From assembly GCA_027619375.1 (NCBI GenBank), contig JAQCFL010000001.1, positions 1-64,000 on the forward strand: a DNA stretch of 64,000 nucleotides, read 5' to 3'. This document shows, one piece after another, positions 25,991-36,245 of the stretch. A program made the translations under genes and the position numbers. This stretch comes from Verrucomicrobiota bacterium (GTDB lineage Bacteria; Verrucomicrobiota; Verrucomicrobiia; Verrucomicrobiales; Akkermansiaceae). The number at the start of each line of letters is the position of its first letter. The stretch's first letter is position 1. The notes below the pieces were generated by a model. That model saw only the letters and a program-made list of their open reading frames with translations. It had not been told where the DNA came from and did no database searches.

Positions 25991-26557
25991 ATGAAGAAGC
26001 TCAACCTCGGCACCACGCTTGCGGCCTTGTGCCTGTTCTTCCTGCCATGGCTGGATTTCCAATGCAGCGGAAAGAGCATGATGACCCAGAGCGGCCTGCA
26101 GGTCATCTCTGGTGGCGGGACTCCCTCGGCGGAGTTCGAGGATTTGGCGGGGTCGTCCGGGAAATCGAAAATGGACGAAGAGGAGCGAAGGATGAGCCCG
26201 ATCGTCGGCATCGTCTTTCTCGACCTGCTCCTGGCCTTTGTCCTCTCCATCGCGGCCCTGCGGGTTGCCGATCATCGGTGGAGTTCGGTGGTCCAGGGAC
26301 TGTGTGCCGGAGCGCTGCTGCTGTTGGCTTTACAGATGGCCATTGGCTTTCCGGCGGCTGAGGCCATGCAGGAATCGCTTCACAGAGGCGGGGGACGCGA
26401 GGCCAACCCGGAATCGGCACTCGTCGCAGCGATGCTGGACCTCAAGGTGAAGAGGCTCCCGTCGCTTTACCTCCTGCTTGCGGTCCTGGTCATCCCGACC
26501 CTGATGTTCGTGAACGGATTGATTGATCGGTTCATGAAGAAGGGCGGGAATCGGTAA
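25991..26557 (+). CDS. Hypothetical membrane protein
   Basis: MKKLNLGTTLAALCLFFLPWLDFQCSGKS and several further hydrophobic segments. Confidence 0.6.
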   Translation: MKKLNLGTTLAALCLFFLPWLDFQCSGKSMMTQSGLQVISGGGTPSAEFEDLAGSSGKSKMDEEERRMSPIVGIVFLDLLLAFVLSIAALRVADHRWSSVVQGLCAGALLLLALQMAIGFPAAEAMQESLHRGGGREANPESALVAAMLDLKVKRLPSLYLLLAVLVIPTLMFVNGLIDRFMKKGGNR

Positions 26558-26605
26558 AGGACATGCTCCTTTTGGGAATGGTATGGGCTGCGGAGGATTG
26601 AACCG

Positions 26606-27106
26606 TCAGAGCGAGAAATCCGAGATCAGGAGGGTGAGGCTGAGGATGGTGGCCACGATGCTGATGAGGGCGTGCACCACGAGTCCGAGCTTCGAGTCCC
26701 GGTCGCGCCCCCTCCGGAACAGGGCGGCAAGGAGGAGAGACCAGGCGGAGAGGGCGTAGAGAAAGCTGACTGCGGTGATCGTCTTGAGCATGGCGCTGAG
26801 AAAGCCGTCCTTGAGGAGATAGGCGACAATTTCCAGGGCGATCCAGCCGAGGACGACGAGGATCGCGCCGACCACGCTGCCGTAGAGGATTCTTCCGGCC
26901 AGGCTGGCGGCGGGACTTTGCGGGGCTTCCGGCGCGGCTGTTTCCGCGGCATCGGCATCGTAAACCACCACGCGGATATCGCCGATGGCCGCCGCGCCCC
27001 AGAGGGTCGGGACGCTCTCACTGAGGACCTCCGCTTCGTGTCCTTCGCTGCGCATTCTGGCGGCGAAGATCTCGGCCTCCTCGAGGTTGTTGAAATGGCG
27101 TTCCAT
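26606..27106 (-). CDS. Hypothetical membrane protein with DUF2007-like N-terminus
   Basis: MERHFNNLEEAEIFAARMRSEGHEAEVLSESVPTLWGAAAIGDIRVVVYD followed by three hydrophobic segments. Confidence 0.6.
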   Translation of the reverse strand: MERHFNNLEEAEIFAARMRSEGHEAEVLSESVPTLWGAAAIGDIRVVVYDADAAETAAPEAPQSPAASLAGRILYGSVVGAILVVLGWIALEIVAYLLKDGFLSAMLKTITAVSFLYALSAWSLLLAALFRRGRDRDSKLGLVVHALISIVATILSLTLLISDFSL

Positions 27107-27160
27107 GGATGGCGGGATACTAACATCAACCCGGCCGTTCCGCCACCGGGGAGCCGGACA

Positions 27161-28339
27161 CTAACGCTTGTAGGAGAGCAGCGCAGTGCCCAGGTCGGCC
27201 ACCTCGGGATAGAGGAACTCCCGGCCCTCGTAGTTGCGGAGGAGGATCTCGCCGTCGTCGCCACGCACCACGTAGTTCGGATTGAGGGGGATCTTCCCGC
27301 CGCCGCCGGGGGCATCGATGACGAGTTGGGGAATGGCGTAGCCGGAGGTGTGTCCGCGGAGTTGTTCAATGATCTCCAGGCCCTTGCGGGTGGGGGTGCG
27401 CAGGTGGTTGGAGCCCTTGATCAGGTCGCACTGGTAGAGGTAATAGGGTCGGGCGCGGCAGAGGAGGAGTTTGTGGACGAGGGCGCGCTGCACATCCACG
27501 GTGTCGTTGACGTCCTTCAGGAGGACGGATTGGTTGCCCAGGGGGATTCCCGCATCGGCGAGGCGACCGAGGGCGTCGCGGACTTCGCTGGTCAGTTCGC
27601 GGGGATGGTTGGTGTGGATGGAAATGAAGAGCGGGTGGAATTTGCGCAGCATGGCGCAAAGCTCCGGGGTGATTCGCTGGGGAAGGAAGATGGGGATGCG
27701 GCTGCCGATGCGGACGAACTGGATGTGTGGGATGGCCCGCAGGCGGGTGAGGATGCGTTCGAGGCGATTGTCGGAAAGGAGGAGGGGGTCGCCACCGGAG
27801 AGGAGGACGTCGCGCACCTCCGGGGTGTTCTCCAGATATTCGAAGGCGGCTTCCCACTGCGTTTCCAAATGCTGATCGCCCACGCCGGAGACGACCCTGG
27901 AACGGGTGCAGTAGCGGCAGTAGGAGGCGCAGCGATCGGTGACGAGGAAGAGGACGCGGTCGGGGTAGCGATGGACGAGCCCGGGGACGGGCATGTGGCT
28001 GTCCTCGCCGCAGGGATCGCTCATCTCGCCCGGGGTGTCGAAGGTTTCCTCGATGCGGGGAATGACCTGGCGTCGAATGGGGCAGTTCGGATCGTTGGGG
28101 TCGATCAGGTTGAAAAAATGGGGAGTGACGGCTGCGGCGAGTTTGGTTCCGGTCAGGAGGATGCCGGCCCGTTCCTCCTCACTGAGGGTGATGCGCGATT
28201 CCAGGTCCTCGAGGGACTGGACACGATTCTTGAGTTGCCACTTGGGGTCGTTCCAATCGGCGGGCGAAACCTCGGGCCAGTGTCCGGGGGCGGGTGAGCG
28301 AAAGGCAATCTCCGCCTCGTAGTCGAATTTGGTCATCAA
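27161..28339 (-). CDS. kamA: KamA/EpmB family lysine 2,3-aminomutase-like radical SAM protein
   Basis: Radical SAM motif CASYCRYCTRSRVV; LLSGGDPLLLSDNRLERILTRLRAIPH; QSVLLKDVNDTVDVQRALVHKLL...PYYLYQCDLIKGSNHLR. Confidence 0.88.
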   Translation of the reverse strand: MMTKFDYEAEIAFRSPAPGHWPEVSPADWNDPKWQLKNRVQSLEDLESRITLSEEERAGILLTGTKLAAAVTPHFFNLIDPNDPNCPIRRQVIPRIEETFDTPGEMSDPCGEDSHMPVPGLVHRYPDRVLFLVTDRCASYCRYCTRSRVVSGVGDQHLETQWEAAFEYLENTPEVRDVLLSGGDPLLLSDNRLERILTRLRAIPHIQFVRIGSRIPIFLPQRITPELCAMLRKFHPLFISIHTNHPRELTSEVRDALGRLADAGIPLGNQSVLLKDVNDTVDVQRALVHKLLLCRARPYYLYQCDLIKGSNHLRTPTRKGLEIIEQLRGHTSGYAIPQLVIDAPGGGGKIPLNPNYVVRGDDGEILLRNYEGREFLYPEVADLGTALLSYKR

Positions 28340-28387
28340 TGAAATCTGGGGGACTCTAGAGGAACCTTCGATCTTGTCAAAAGCGGG

Positions 28388-28415
28388 TTGACACTCTTAC
28401 GGAGATCTATATAGT
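28388..28415 (+). promoter_or_regulatory. Candidate sigma70-type promoter
   Basis: TTGACA (28388-28393), 16-nt spacer, TATAGT (28410-28415), upstream of the HTH gene at 28446. Confidence 0.55.
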
Positions 28416-28445
28416 TCAATTCACTTAGCTATTAAGTTTTAAAAA

Positions 28446-29192
28446 ATGTTTTCACAAGCTTTACGTGACATCGCTCGGCGTTCCTACACCGAGATCTTGG
28501 AGGCTCTCAAGCGTTCCGACGGCATGGCAGTCTCAGAGCTCTCTAAAGAGTTGAGTATGAGTTACATGGGGGTGAAGCAGCACTGCGTGAACCTTGAGAA
28601 AAGGGGGTATTTGGAGACCTGGAGGGTGCCGAGGAGTCAGGTGGGACGGCCGGAGAAGCTCTATCGTTTGACGGACAAGTGTGACGAGCTGTTCCCGACG
28701 GCGGGAGCTGGCCTGACCTTGAGCGTGATGCGGGGGGTGCGGCAGATGTATGGCGAGGCGGCCCCGGAGAAGCTTCTGATGCACCATTTTGAGGAGCAGC
28801 GCATGGCGTGGGCCCCCAAAGTGACCGCGGCGCAGGCTCTGGTGGAGCGGGTGACCCGCCTGACGGAGTTGCGCGATGCGACGGGGGCCTTCAGCCGTTG
28901 TCGTTACGATGCGCAGGATGGGTTGCGGATTGAGGAGTATCACAATCCCTTGGAGTCGATTTTCCGGGAGTATCCGAATGCCCAGCGGATGGAGCTGCAG
29001 ATGATGGAGCGCCTCCTGGGCACGAAAGTGAATCGGCGGGAGGTCTCTTCCGGCAAGGGGCGTCAGCGCATCGTGTATGAAGTGGCGACACTGGGAACGA
29101 TCAATCGAAACACCAGTCCGACCAACACCGCTGTGGCAGATCGCAGTTCGGCCATCAGCAATCCCCTCAACAAGACGGTATTGGAAGGTTGA
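28446..29192 (+). CDS. HTH transcriptional regulator (SufR/DeoR-like winged helix)
   Basis: YTEILEALKRSDGMAVSELSKELSMSYMGVKQHCVNLEKRGYLETWRVPRSQVGRPEKLYRLTDKCDELFP; SufR-like organisation. Confidence 0.75.
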   Translation: MFSQALRDIARRSYTEILEALKRSDGMAVSELSKELSMSYMGVKQHCVNLEKRGYLETWRVPRSQVGRPEKLYRLTDKCDELFPTAGAGLTLSVMRGVRQMYGEAAPEKLLMHHFEEQRMAWAPKVTAAQALVERVTRLTELRDATGAFSRCRYDAQDGLRIEEYHNPLESIFREYPNAQRMELQMMERLLGTKVNRREVSSGKGRQRIVYEVATLGTINRNTSPTNTAVADRSSAISNPLNKTVLEG

Positions 29193-31289
29193 TCAGCTTC
29201 CGATCTGGGTTTCCAGACCGAGGTCGGGAGCCATCCCGTTCTCGAGTGCCTTGCGGTAGAAGTCGAGGGCGTCCTTTTTCTTGCCTTCGCGGATGCGGAG
29301 GATGCAGAGATTTTTGTAGGGCTCGCTGAGGGTTGGGTCGAGTTGTACGGCGTCCTGCCAGTGCCTTTCGGCGTTGGCGATTTCGCCGATGGCCCCGGCG
29401 ATGCTGCCGATGAAGACATGGGCCTTGGCGTTGTCGGGGTCGTGGGAGAGGCATTCCTCGAAGGCCCGTCGGGAGAACTGGTATTCGCCGAGTTTATAGT
29501 AGCTCGCCCCGAGCATGAAGTGGGCGTAGGGGATGTCGGGGCGCAGGGTGATGACATCGTTGAAGCATTGAATGGCGAGGGCCGGATCCTCGTTGCGAAG
29601 GTGAACGACGCCGAGGTTGATCGTCGTGGGGACGTGTCCGGGGTATTCATCGAGGATGGATTCAAAAAATTCCCGGGCGACAAGGAAGCGTCCGTTGGAA
29701 TAGGCCCGTCTGGCGAGGCTGCTTTTGACGTTGATGCTCTCCTGAAGTTCGTTGTCGGCCCGGCGCCGGACTTCGGGGGAGGCGTGATTGTCGAAGATGA
29801 ATTCGCCGTCGATGACGCGGTTCTCGACCAATTTGGCTTCCTCCGGGGTCAATTCGACCTCCTGGCCGCCGAGCATCTCGAGGGCACCCCAGACCTCAGG
29901 GTCTTCGATGGCCTTGCGTTGGATCGTTTCCACCAGAAGTTCCTGGGCCTTGCGGCGGCGGTTCTGGACCTTGAGAGTACGGTCGATGATGCCCTGCAGA
30001 ACGGCGATCTCCTCCCGGGATCGTTCATCCACGGCGGGGCCTTCCTCGGCCAGCATCTTTTTTTCGGTGCGGAGGCGTTCTTCCAGTTCCGTCAACCGTT
30101 GGGACTGTTGATCATGCTCGGTGTTGAGCTGGATGATCCTGGCCTTGGCAATGGCGAGCTGGCTTTTGGCCTCGATGAGATCCTGGGCGGTGCGGTTGTT
30201 GTCGGCGGCGACTTCCTCGAGACGGGTGCGGGCCTCATTGAGGTCCTGGCCGAGGTCCATGTTTTGTTTGATGAGTAGTTTGACGCGGTCGGTCTCGTTC
30301 AGCTTGAGGAGGGTAGCCATGTGGTCCCGTTCCTTGAGGAGTTCGCCGCGTTCTTCCTTGAGGTCGGCGATCTCGGCGTGGGACTCCTTGAGTTGCTGGG
30401 ACAACTCGGAGATCTGCACGTTGGCCTTGGCGAGCAGGCGGTCCTTTTCGGCGGCGAGGGCCTTCATCTGCCTTACCTGCTCCATCAGTCCGCGCACCGC
30501 CTCTGCTCCGGCCTTGTTCTGCACATTGAGATTGTTCTCCAAGACTGCGGCGCGGTTGATGGCGGCGTCGCGTTCGGCAATGAGGCCGTTGATCTTGGTT
30601 TCGGCGGTCTTTTTCTGGATCTCGCTCTGGTGGAGGGCGGCGGCCATGGCCTCCCGTTCCTGTTGGACCTGCGCGATGCGGGTGTTCAGAGCCTCGACTT
30701 CTCCCTGCAGGGGGGCGCGGGCGAGGCGGCTGCGTTGGGTTTCCAGGTCGGCGAGGGCGCGGCGCAGTTGGGCGGAGTTGGCGTCGCGATCGTTGGCGGT
30801 GTTCTTGAGTTGCTGCTCCAGGGCACCGATCTGTCGTTGGAGGTTGGCGATGTTTCGTTCCTCGTCGGGAGTGAGTGGCTTGATGCCGACGGTCGGCCGG
30901 TTTGCGGGGGTGCCGGGTCCTTCCAAGACAATGCCCTCCAACTTTTGCTCCTCGGCGTTCTGCTCTCGAAGAGCCTGGTCATGGATCTTGTCCATGGAAG
31001 TGCGGGTGGTGTCCTGCCGGCCCTTGACGAGTTCCGGTTTCCACTCGGGATGATAAATACCGACCGTGTCGAAGAGGCTGGCGGCCTTTTTGTAGTGATT
31101 GAAGGCATCGAGATATTTCTCGGCCTTCTCGGCATCCTCGGCTTCCCTGATTTTGAGCCAGGCTTGGAAATAGACATCGGAGGGGTCGAACTGACGCAGG
31201 TCGGCCTCTTGGCCCCGGACATGGGGACAAACGCCGACGAGCGCTGCGACGGCGAAGAATGCAGCGAAAGACCGTAGGTAGGTGGTCAT
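29193..31289 (-). CDS. Secreted coiled-coil / TPR-repeat protein
   Basis: Signal-like N-terminus, long coiled coil, C-terminal TPRs (PTTINLGVVHLRNEDPALAIQCFNDVITLRPDIPYAHFMLGASYYKLGEYQFSRRAFEECLSHDPDNAKAHVFIG). Confidence 0.75.
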   Translation of the reverse strand: MTTYLRSFAAFFAVAALVGVCPHVRGQEADLRQFDPSDVYFQAWLKIREAEDAEKAEKYLDAFNHYKKAASLFDTVGIYHPEWKPELVKGRQDTTRTSMDKIHDQALREQNAEEQKLEGIVLEGPGTPANRPTVGIKPLTPDEERNIANLQRQIGALEQQLKNTANDRDANSAQLRRALADLETQRSRLARAPLQGEVEALNTRIAQVQQEREAMAAALHQSEIQKKTAETKINGLIAERDAAINRAAVLENNLNVQNKAGAEAVRGLMEQVRQMKALAAEKDRLLAKANVQISELSQQLKESHAEIADLKEERGELLKERDHMATLLKLNETDRVKLLIKQNMDLGQDLNEARTRLEEVAADNNRTAQDLIEAKSQLAIAKARIIQLNTEHDQQSQRLTELEERLRTEKKMLAEEGPAVDERSREEIAVLQGIIDRTLKVQNRRRKAQELLVETIQRKAIEDPEVWGALEMLGGQEVELTPEEAKLVENRVIDGEFIFDNHASPEVRRRADNELQESINVKSSLARRAYSNGRFLVAREFFESILDEYPGHVPTTINLGVVHLRNEDPALAIQCFNDVITLRPDIPYAHFMLGASYYKLGEYQFSRRAFEECLSHDPDNAKAHVFIGSIAGAIGEIANAERHWQDAVQLDPTLSEPYKNLCILRIREGKKKDALDFYRKALENGMAPDLGLETQIGS

Positions 31290-31471
31290 GGGGCGGGGAC
31301 CCTAAAGCAAGAATGCCCGCTAGAAAAGCCTGAAACCCCCTGCTCCAATCCCGTCACTTCGGGGGATTCCTCCGTCAAGGTCGGGGGGGCGGGGCCTCCG
31401 CGCGAGGAGCAGGACGGATGGGTGCCCGTGCCTGATGGGGATGATTTTTGCCCCCGAACAGCCCAATTCCG

Positions 31472-34400
31472 CTACGGCGCGGGGAGGCGGGCCTCCAAAC
31501 GGAAGAAGGCCCGCGGTTCGAGTTCGGGTGGCACGGGGACGCGGAGGACAACGTTGCCCGCAGGGTCCGGGCCGCTCACGATCTGGGGGGCCGTGGTCAG
31601 CGGCAGCCAGTCGGCGTGTAGCGTCAGGGATGACTGGATCTCGACCTCCACGTCGGAGGCGTTGAGGTTGAAGGGGAGTTCCACGAAGTGATCCCCGTTG
31701 ACGGTGGTGATCCGCATGGGGGTTTGAGTGTCGGCGTGGTGGGGGTCGGAATTGTGCAGATACTCGAAGACATTGAGGCGGCCGTCGCCGTCTCCATCGG
31801 AGAGCATCGACCAGGGATGGCCGTCGTTGAGGTCCGGAAATTCCCTGACTTCGGGGAAGTGGGTGATCGCCCAGCGAAGATAGGATGGGCGTTCGGCGAG
31901 GAGCTCCTTCGGCACGAGCGGTTGCCCCAGCGCGGCCTGCCATCGGGCCAGGGCGGGGCGGTCATCACCGCCATCCCCATCGTAGAGGCCGATGTCCCGG
32001 AAATACTGGGCGAACTGGCTGAAGAGCAGGGCGGTTTCGTTGTTGTCCGCCACGGCGAGGTCGTGGGCGCCTTGCCAGAGGTAGTCGTTGTCGCGAATGG
32101 CCCAATTGACGATGTACTCCACGGGGTGGTCGGTTTTTTCCAGGGAGTAGAGGAGATTTTTGAGGTAATCATCCTGCTTGGTTGGGGAGGCCAGGAATGG
32201 GCGTTCGAGAATTTGGTAGGGATCCGCACTGTAGCCGTTCTCGGAGATGGCGATGGGTTTGCCCGCCCCGCCCGCCCGGGCAATGTTCTCGAAGAGCGAG
32301 TCATACATCGAGGCGTTGATCGTGTAGGCGTTGTATTTGCCGAAGTGCGGGTAGTTGGAGAGCCCGAGGATGTCCATGTAGGGGAGTAGTCGGGAGAGTC
32401 CCTCGACCTGTTCCTCGAAGACCCCGTATGCTTGTTCGTCGAATTTGTAGGGCACGCCGTACTCATCCTTGATGAAGGAGGTTGAGGAAATCGAGATGAC
32501 CTGGGGAATGTCGCTGTAGCGCGGGTCCGCCTTGAGGCTCTCGTAGATAAACTTCATGAGGTCCACCAGCTGATCGTAGCGTTCCCGGTCCTCGACGAGG
32601 GTGGCGCTCGCTTCCAGGGCGGTGAGGAGGTAATCGGGTTGGAAAAACTCGATGATCCGCATGCAATACTTGAGGTAAGCGCTCTTCACCTCCGGAGCAT
32701 TGAGGGGGAGGGTGTCCCATGGTGGAGGGGGGTAGCGAAGTCCGTCGGCCTTGACCACCCCGTCGGGAACGCGAACGAACTCGGGTCCTGAAAAGCCACC
32801 CTTCTCGAAATAGAATCCCTCCGCCTCGCCCCAATAGGCGGAGATATGGCTGCGCGGGTTGCCGATCGGACTGATCGCCACAACGAGCGGTTGGTTCTGC
32901 ACCACGGATTCCCTGAGCGAGTTCAGTTCCAGGAGGACTTGCTGGTGGTAGGGAGGGGTGGGAGAGGTGAAATCGTCGGCGAGGGCCTCCACCCAGGGGA
33001 TGCCGACATCGATTTGGAGGCAGGAGATGTCGCTGTTGGCGGCGAGCCGCGGGAGCATCCAGGAGAGGACCGCGTCCCGCTGCTCCAGAGTGTCCGACCG
33101 GTCGAACTGGGTCTGGGAGAAGCCCATGCGGAAGGAGCGGGTGTCAGGTGGGGGGATGCGCCACCAACCCCGTTCGTAGGCCAGGTTGCGAAGCGTCTTG
33201 TAGGCGGTCTTGGGCTGATCGTCGTGGGTGCGCAGGCCCAGCGAGGTGTGAAACCTGGAGCGTTTTGAAGGGTCTGCGCTGGTCGCGGGATCAAACAGTT
33301 GCTTGACGCTCATGAAGGGAATGTGATCCGCGTGGCGATCCCAGAATTCAAAGATTGCGCGGAGGGACTGACTTTGCTTGGTCTCCGAACTAAAGACTGC
33401 GGGAAGGGAAGGATAGGCCACATCGATCAGGAAGACCGGTTGATCGGGAAGGAGGGCCAGAGTTGCTTCCAGATCGTTCTGCAGGTATTCGGGTTCGATG
33501 ATGCTGAAGTCATCAAGATGCGGTTGGAAGCAGATGCCCGCGGCGTCCCCGGCTTCCAGTTGGGCGAGGAGGATGGTGGCGGTGGGCGGTCGCAGAAGAG
33601 CGAAGGACGACGCGGTTTGGAAGACCGGGAGATCCTCTCCCCAGAGTGATTCGGCATGCGCTTTGAGGGCGTGGAAGGTGCCCAGGTGAGCCGCCCAGAA
33701 GCCGGGATCCGGGTAAGTGTCGTGGATGAGATCCAAGGGTTCCCCGAGCTGAAGGGAATGGAGTGCTTCCCGGTCGATCATGGTGGCGAGGAGGTCGAGC
33801 CATGCGGAGAATCGATTCACGACCAAAGGATCGTTGGGGCCGAGCGTTCCAGCGTTGATCTGGGTCTGGAGATCCTCGGGAAACCTGGTTTGGCCGTTTT
33901 CGAAGGCGCTGACCACCAGAGCGCTTTTCAGGCCGGCCGAGGCATAGCTGTTGACGGCGGTCAGCAGTTGTTGGAAGTCGGGCCCGTCGAAGGTTCCGGC
34001 GGTGGTTTCGAAATTTCCCCAAGTGAGGCGAATTGGCGCGACTTCGATTCCCAACTCCGCGAGGTAATGGGATGCCCACTGGCCCGAGGCCGGGGTTTGG
34101 AAGCTGTCGATTCCGATGGTCCGGTTCCCTTTCGGGGCGATCTCGGGATAGGTCAACATGGTCAGGTCGTTGGGATCATTTCCCCAAGAGACGAGCGGTG
34201 GGTGGGGGGTGATCGAGCAGGTGCGGACCGGCTTTTCCCGGTCTCCATAGTGATCCCGGTCGATATCGGTGTAGAAGGTGTGGAGGGAGGAAAGAGCCGG
34301 GTCATCCGGTGCGCAGTCCTCAAGGTCGGGCACCCCGTCACCATCGCTGTCGAGTTCCGGGGGAAATTGGTCGGGACGCCGGATGAACATTCCAACGAAA

Positions 34401-36115
34401 CCACCACCCGGGTGCAGGGAGAGGGAGAGGGTGGAGGAGGCGGTCAATCCGACGTGCTCGGTCCGGGCGAGGGTGGTTTGGTCCTGATCTCCCAAGGTCA
34501 CCGCGTCGTAGGTTCCATCGTGTAGGAAGGAGAGGGGAAAGGATGGGAAGGCACGGGACTGGGATTCATCACCATTGATCAGGAAGAGATACCAGTTGTC
34601 GCCCTTTCGTCGTGCCATCGCCACGAGTTCTCCGAGGCGGCTGTCGTCGAGGATGCGGGTCTCGTCCCAGATCGTGGGCATCTGATAGATCACATCGACG
34701 GCATTCGTCACCGCGAGATAGCGCTCGGGATGATCGGGCCAGTGGGTGAGGGGCGAAGTGAAGATGCCAGCGGTTGCGAGTTGATGGGCGAAGGTTGTCG
34801 CGCCGAGAAGGGACTGGTCGAAAACGACCGGCGAGCAATCGGCGGGACCCGGCACGAAGCGGGTGAAGGGGAGGATCGCATTGTGGCGGGCCGGGACGGG
34901 CGTGGCTCCGGCGAAGGCTCCGGCGGTGCCGCGCACGCCCTCGCGTGTCATTTCGTGGGGGAAGGTGCGGCATTCCCCGCTCGATTTGCTTCCGCCGCCG
35001 AGATTGATCATGAGTTGAAAAATTCCCGCCTCAATGAGCGCTTCCCGATAGGTGGCGAGCACCTCCTCGGACTCGCTGCCGACGTGGTCCAATTTGACCC
35101 CCGCCGCACCCACCGCCTTGGTCCAGAAGAAAAAATCGCCGCGTTCCTCGGGATCGACGATTTCAGCCCAGTTTTTGGCCACCCAGACTCCGACCTGGCG
35201 TCCGTCGGTGCGTCCATAAATGCAGAGCCTTGCGAGGCGCGTGTATTTGTCCTCATCCTCGGTGGGGAAGCTGGTCTCCCAGCCTTCGTCGACGAGGATG
35301 TATTCGAAGCCCAAGGTTTGTGCGTAGTCGATGTAGCGCAGGTAGGATTCGTAGGGGAGGGGCGGTCCGTGGGGAGCTCCTCCCCAGCCGAGGATGCGTC
35401 CCGGTTTGATCCAGTGGCTTTCGACGCCACCCGGCAGCGAGAGCGGTTTGGGCGAAGGGCAAAGATTGCCGAAGACGTCGGAGTTTACCAAGGCATCCAA
35501 GGTGGAAGTGGAAAGAGTGACGCGCCAAGGGGAGGAAAAGCCGCCGGTTTTCGACCACGTCTGGTCGTCGAGAAACACGCTGCGGACGAGTGTCGAACCG
35601 CCCGCGTCCAGATCGAAGGTCATTCCGGAGTATTCAAAAAGGGCTGCTTCGCCGAGCAAAAGATAGCCTGCCTCGTCGGGAAGTGAAACGGTGATCGGGC
35701 CACCCGCATCCGTATCGACCGTCCCGATCAGCGCATCGCGGTAGGTCTCGTCGTAGGTGACGGTGTCGGGTTGATACCACACCCGGGATCCCGGGAGCAG
35801 GTTCCAACCGGTTTGCTCCCCGCTGACGGAGCGTGCCACGTTCCCGGGAATTCGATAACGGAACCCGACCCCGTCGTCGAAGAGGCAAACATCCATGATC
35901 AGTTCGGAGTCGCCCACCCCGACCCGTGTTGCGGTCAGAAGATACTGATTGCGATGATCCGTGGCGCTCGCGGAGACGCCCATCTGCGGATAGGTCTTCA
36001 GACTTTCGGTAGGAGCGGAGGCGATCAGGAACTGGATCCCTCCGCCGAGGTCGATTCCGTCGATGGTGATGCCCATGGGTGACGCATCGAGCACCAGGGC
36101 TCCATTCCGATGCAA
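31472..36115 (-). CDS. Multimodular glycoside hydrolase: GH97-like module plus two further TIM-barrel-like GH modules
   Basis: 1547 aa; GH97-like N-terminal sandwich (VGFRYRIPG) and barrel (YLRYIDYAQTLGFEYILVDEGWE, GVKLDHVG); Ca-binding-type linker LDSDGDGVPDLEDCAPDDP; second barrel (IGIDSF...VAPIRLTWGNFETTAGTFD); third barrel (DILGLSNYPHFGKYNAY...KPIAISENGYSADPY). Start codon uncertain. Confidence 0.7.
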   Translation of the reverse strand: MHRNGALVLDASPMGITIDGIDLGGGIQFLIASAPTESLKTYPQMGVSASATDHRNQYLLTATRVGVGDSELIMDVCLFDDGVGFRYRIPGNVARSVSGEQTGWNLLPGSRVWYQPDTVTYDETYRDALIGTVDTDAGGPITVSLPDEAGYLLLGEAALFEYSGMTFDLDAGGSTLVRSVFLDDQTWSKTGGFSSPWRVTLSTSTLDALVNSDVFGNLCPSPKPLSLPGGVESHWIKPGRILGWGGAPHGPPLPYESYLRYIDYAQTLGFEYILVDEGWETSFPTEDEDKYTRLARLCIYGRTDGRQVGVWVAKNWAEIVDPEERGDFFFWTKAVGAAGVKLDHVGSESEEVLATYREALIEAGIFQLMINLGGGSKSSGECRTFPHEMTREGVRGTAGAFAGATPVPARHNAILPFTRFVPGPADCSPVVFDQSLLGATTFAHQLATAGIFTSPLTHWPDHPERYLAVTNAVDVIYQMPTIWDETRILDDSRLGELVAMARRKGDNWYLFLINGDESQSRAFPSFPLSFLHDGTYDAVTLGDQDQTTLARTEHVGLTASSTLSLSLHPGGGFVGMFIRRPDQFPPELDSDGDGVPDLEDCAPDDPALSSLHTFYTDIDRDHYGDREKPVRTCSITPHPPLVSWGNDPNDLTMLTYPEIAPKGNRTIGIDSFQTPASGQWASHYLAELGIEVAPIRLTWGNFETTAGTFDGPDFQQLLTAVNSYASAGLKSALVVSAFENGQTRFPEDLQTQINAGTLGPNDPLVVNRFSAWLDLLATMIDREALHSLQLGEPLDLIHDTYPDPGFWAAHLGTFHALKAHAESLWGEDLPVFQTASSFALLRPPTATILLAQLEAGDAAGICFQPHLDDFSIIEPEYLQNDLEATLALLPDQPVFLIDVAYPSLPAVFSSETKQSQSLRAIFEFWDRHADHIPFMSVKQLFDPATSADPSKRSRFHTSLGLRTHDDQPKTAYKTLRNLAYERGWWRIPPPDTRSFRMGFSQTQFDRSDTLEQRDAVLSWMLPRLAANSDISCLQIDVGIPWVEALADDFTSPTPPYHQQVLLELNSLRESVVQNQPLVVAISPIGNPRSHISAYWGEAEGFYFEKGGFSGPEFVRVPDGVVKADGLRYPPPPWDTLPLNAPEVKSAYLKYCMRIIEFFQPDYLLTALEASATLVEDRERYDQLVDLMKFIYESLKADPRYSDIPQVISISSTSFIKDEYGVPYKFDEQAYGVFEEQVEGLSRLLPYMDILGLSNYPHFGKYNAYTINASMYDSLFENIARAGGAGKPIAISENGYSADPYQILERPFLASPTKQDDYLKNLLYSLEKTDHPVEYIVNWAIRDNDYLWQGAHDLAVADNNETALLFSQFAQYFRDIGLYDGDGGDDRPALARWQAALGQPLVPKELLAERPSYLRWAITHFPEVREFPDLNDGHPWSMLSDGDGDGRLNVFEYLHNSDPHHADTQTPMRITTVNGDHFVELPFNLNASDVEVEIQSSLTLHADWLPLTTAPQIVSGPDPAGNVVLRVPVPPELEPRAFFRLEARLPAP

Positions 36116-36245
36116 CGAGTAGGTCAGCCCGGCTTGCGGAGTGATGGAGATTTGCGGCGCCGGGCTCGCGAGCTCCGGCAGGAGGCTTGCTCGTGGAAGG
36201 CTGGGCTTGTTCGTGGCGGCGACTATCGGGCATTGTCCGGGGGTG

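Noticed and set aside
26672-28297. 541-aa plus-strand ORF opposite kamA
   Set aside because: Gly/Val/Glu/Ala-rich antisense translation; kamA has an intact radical SAM motif on the other strand.
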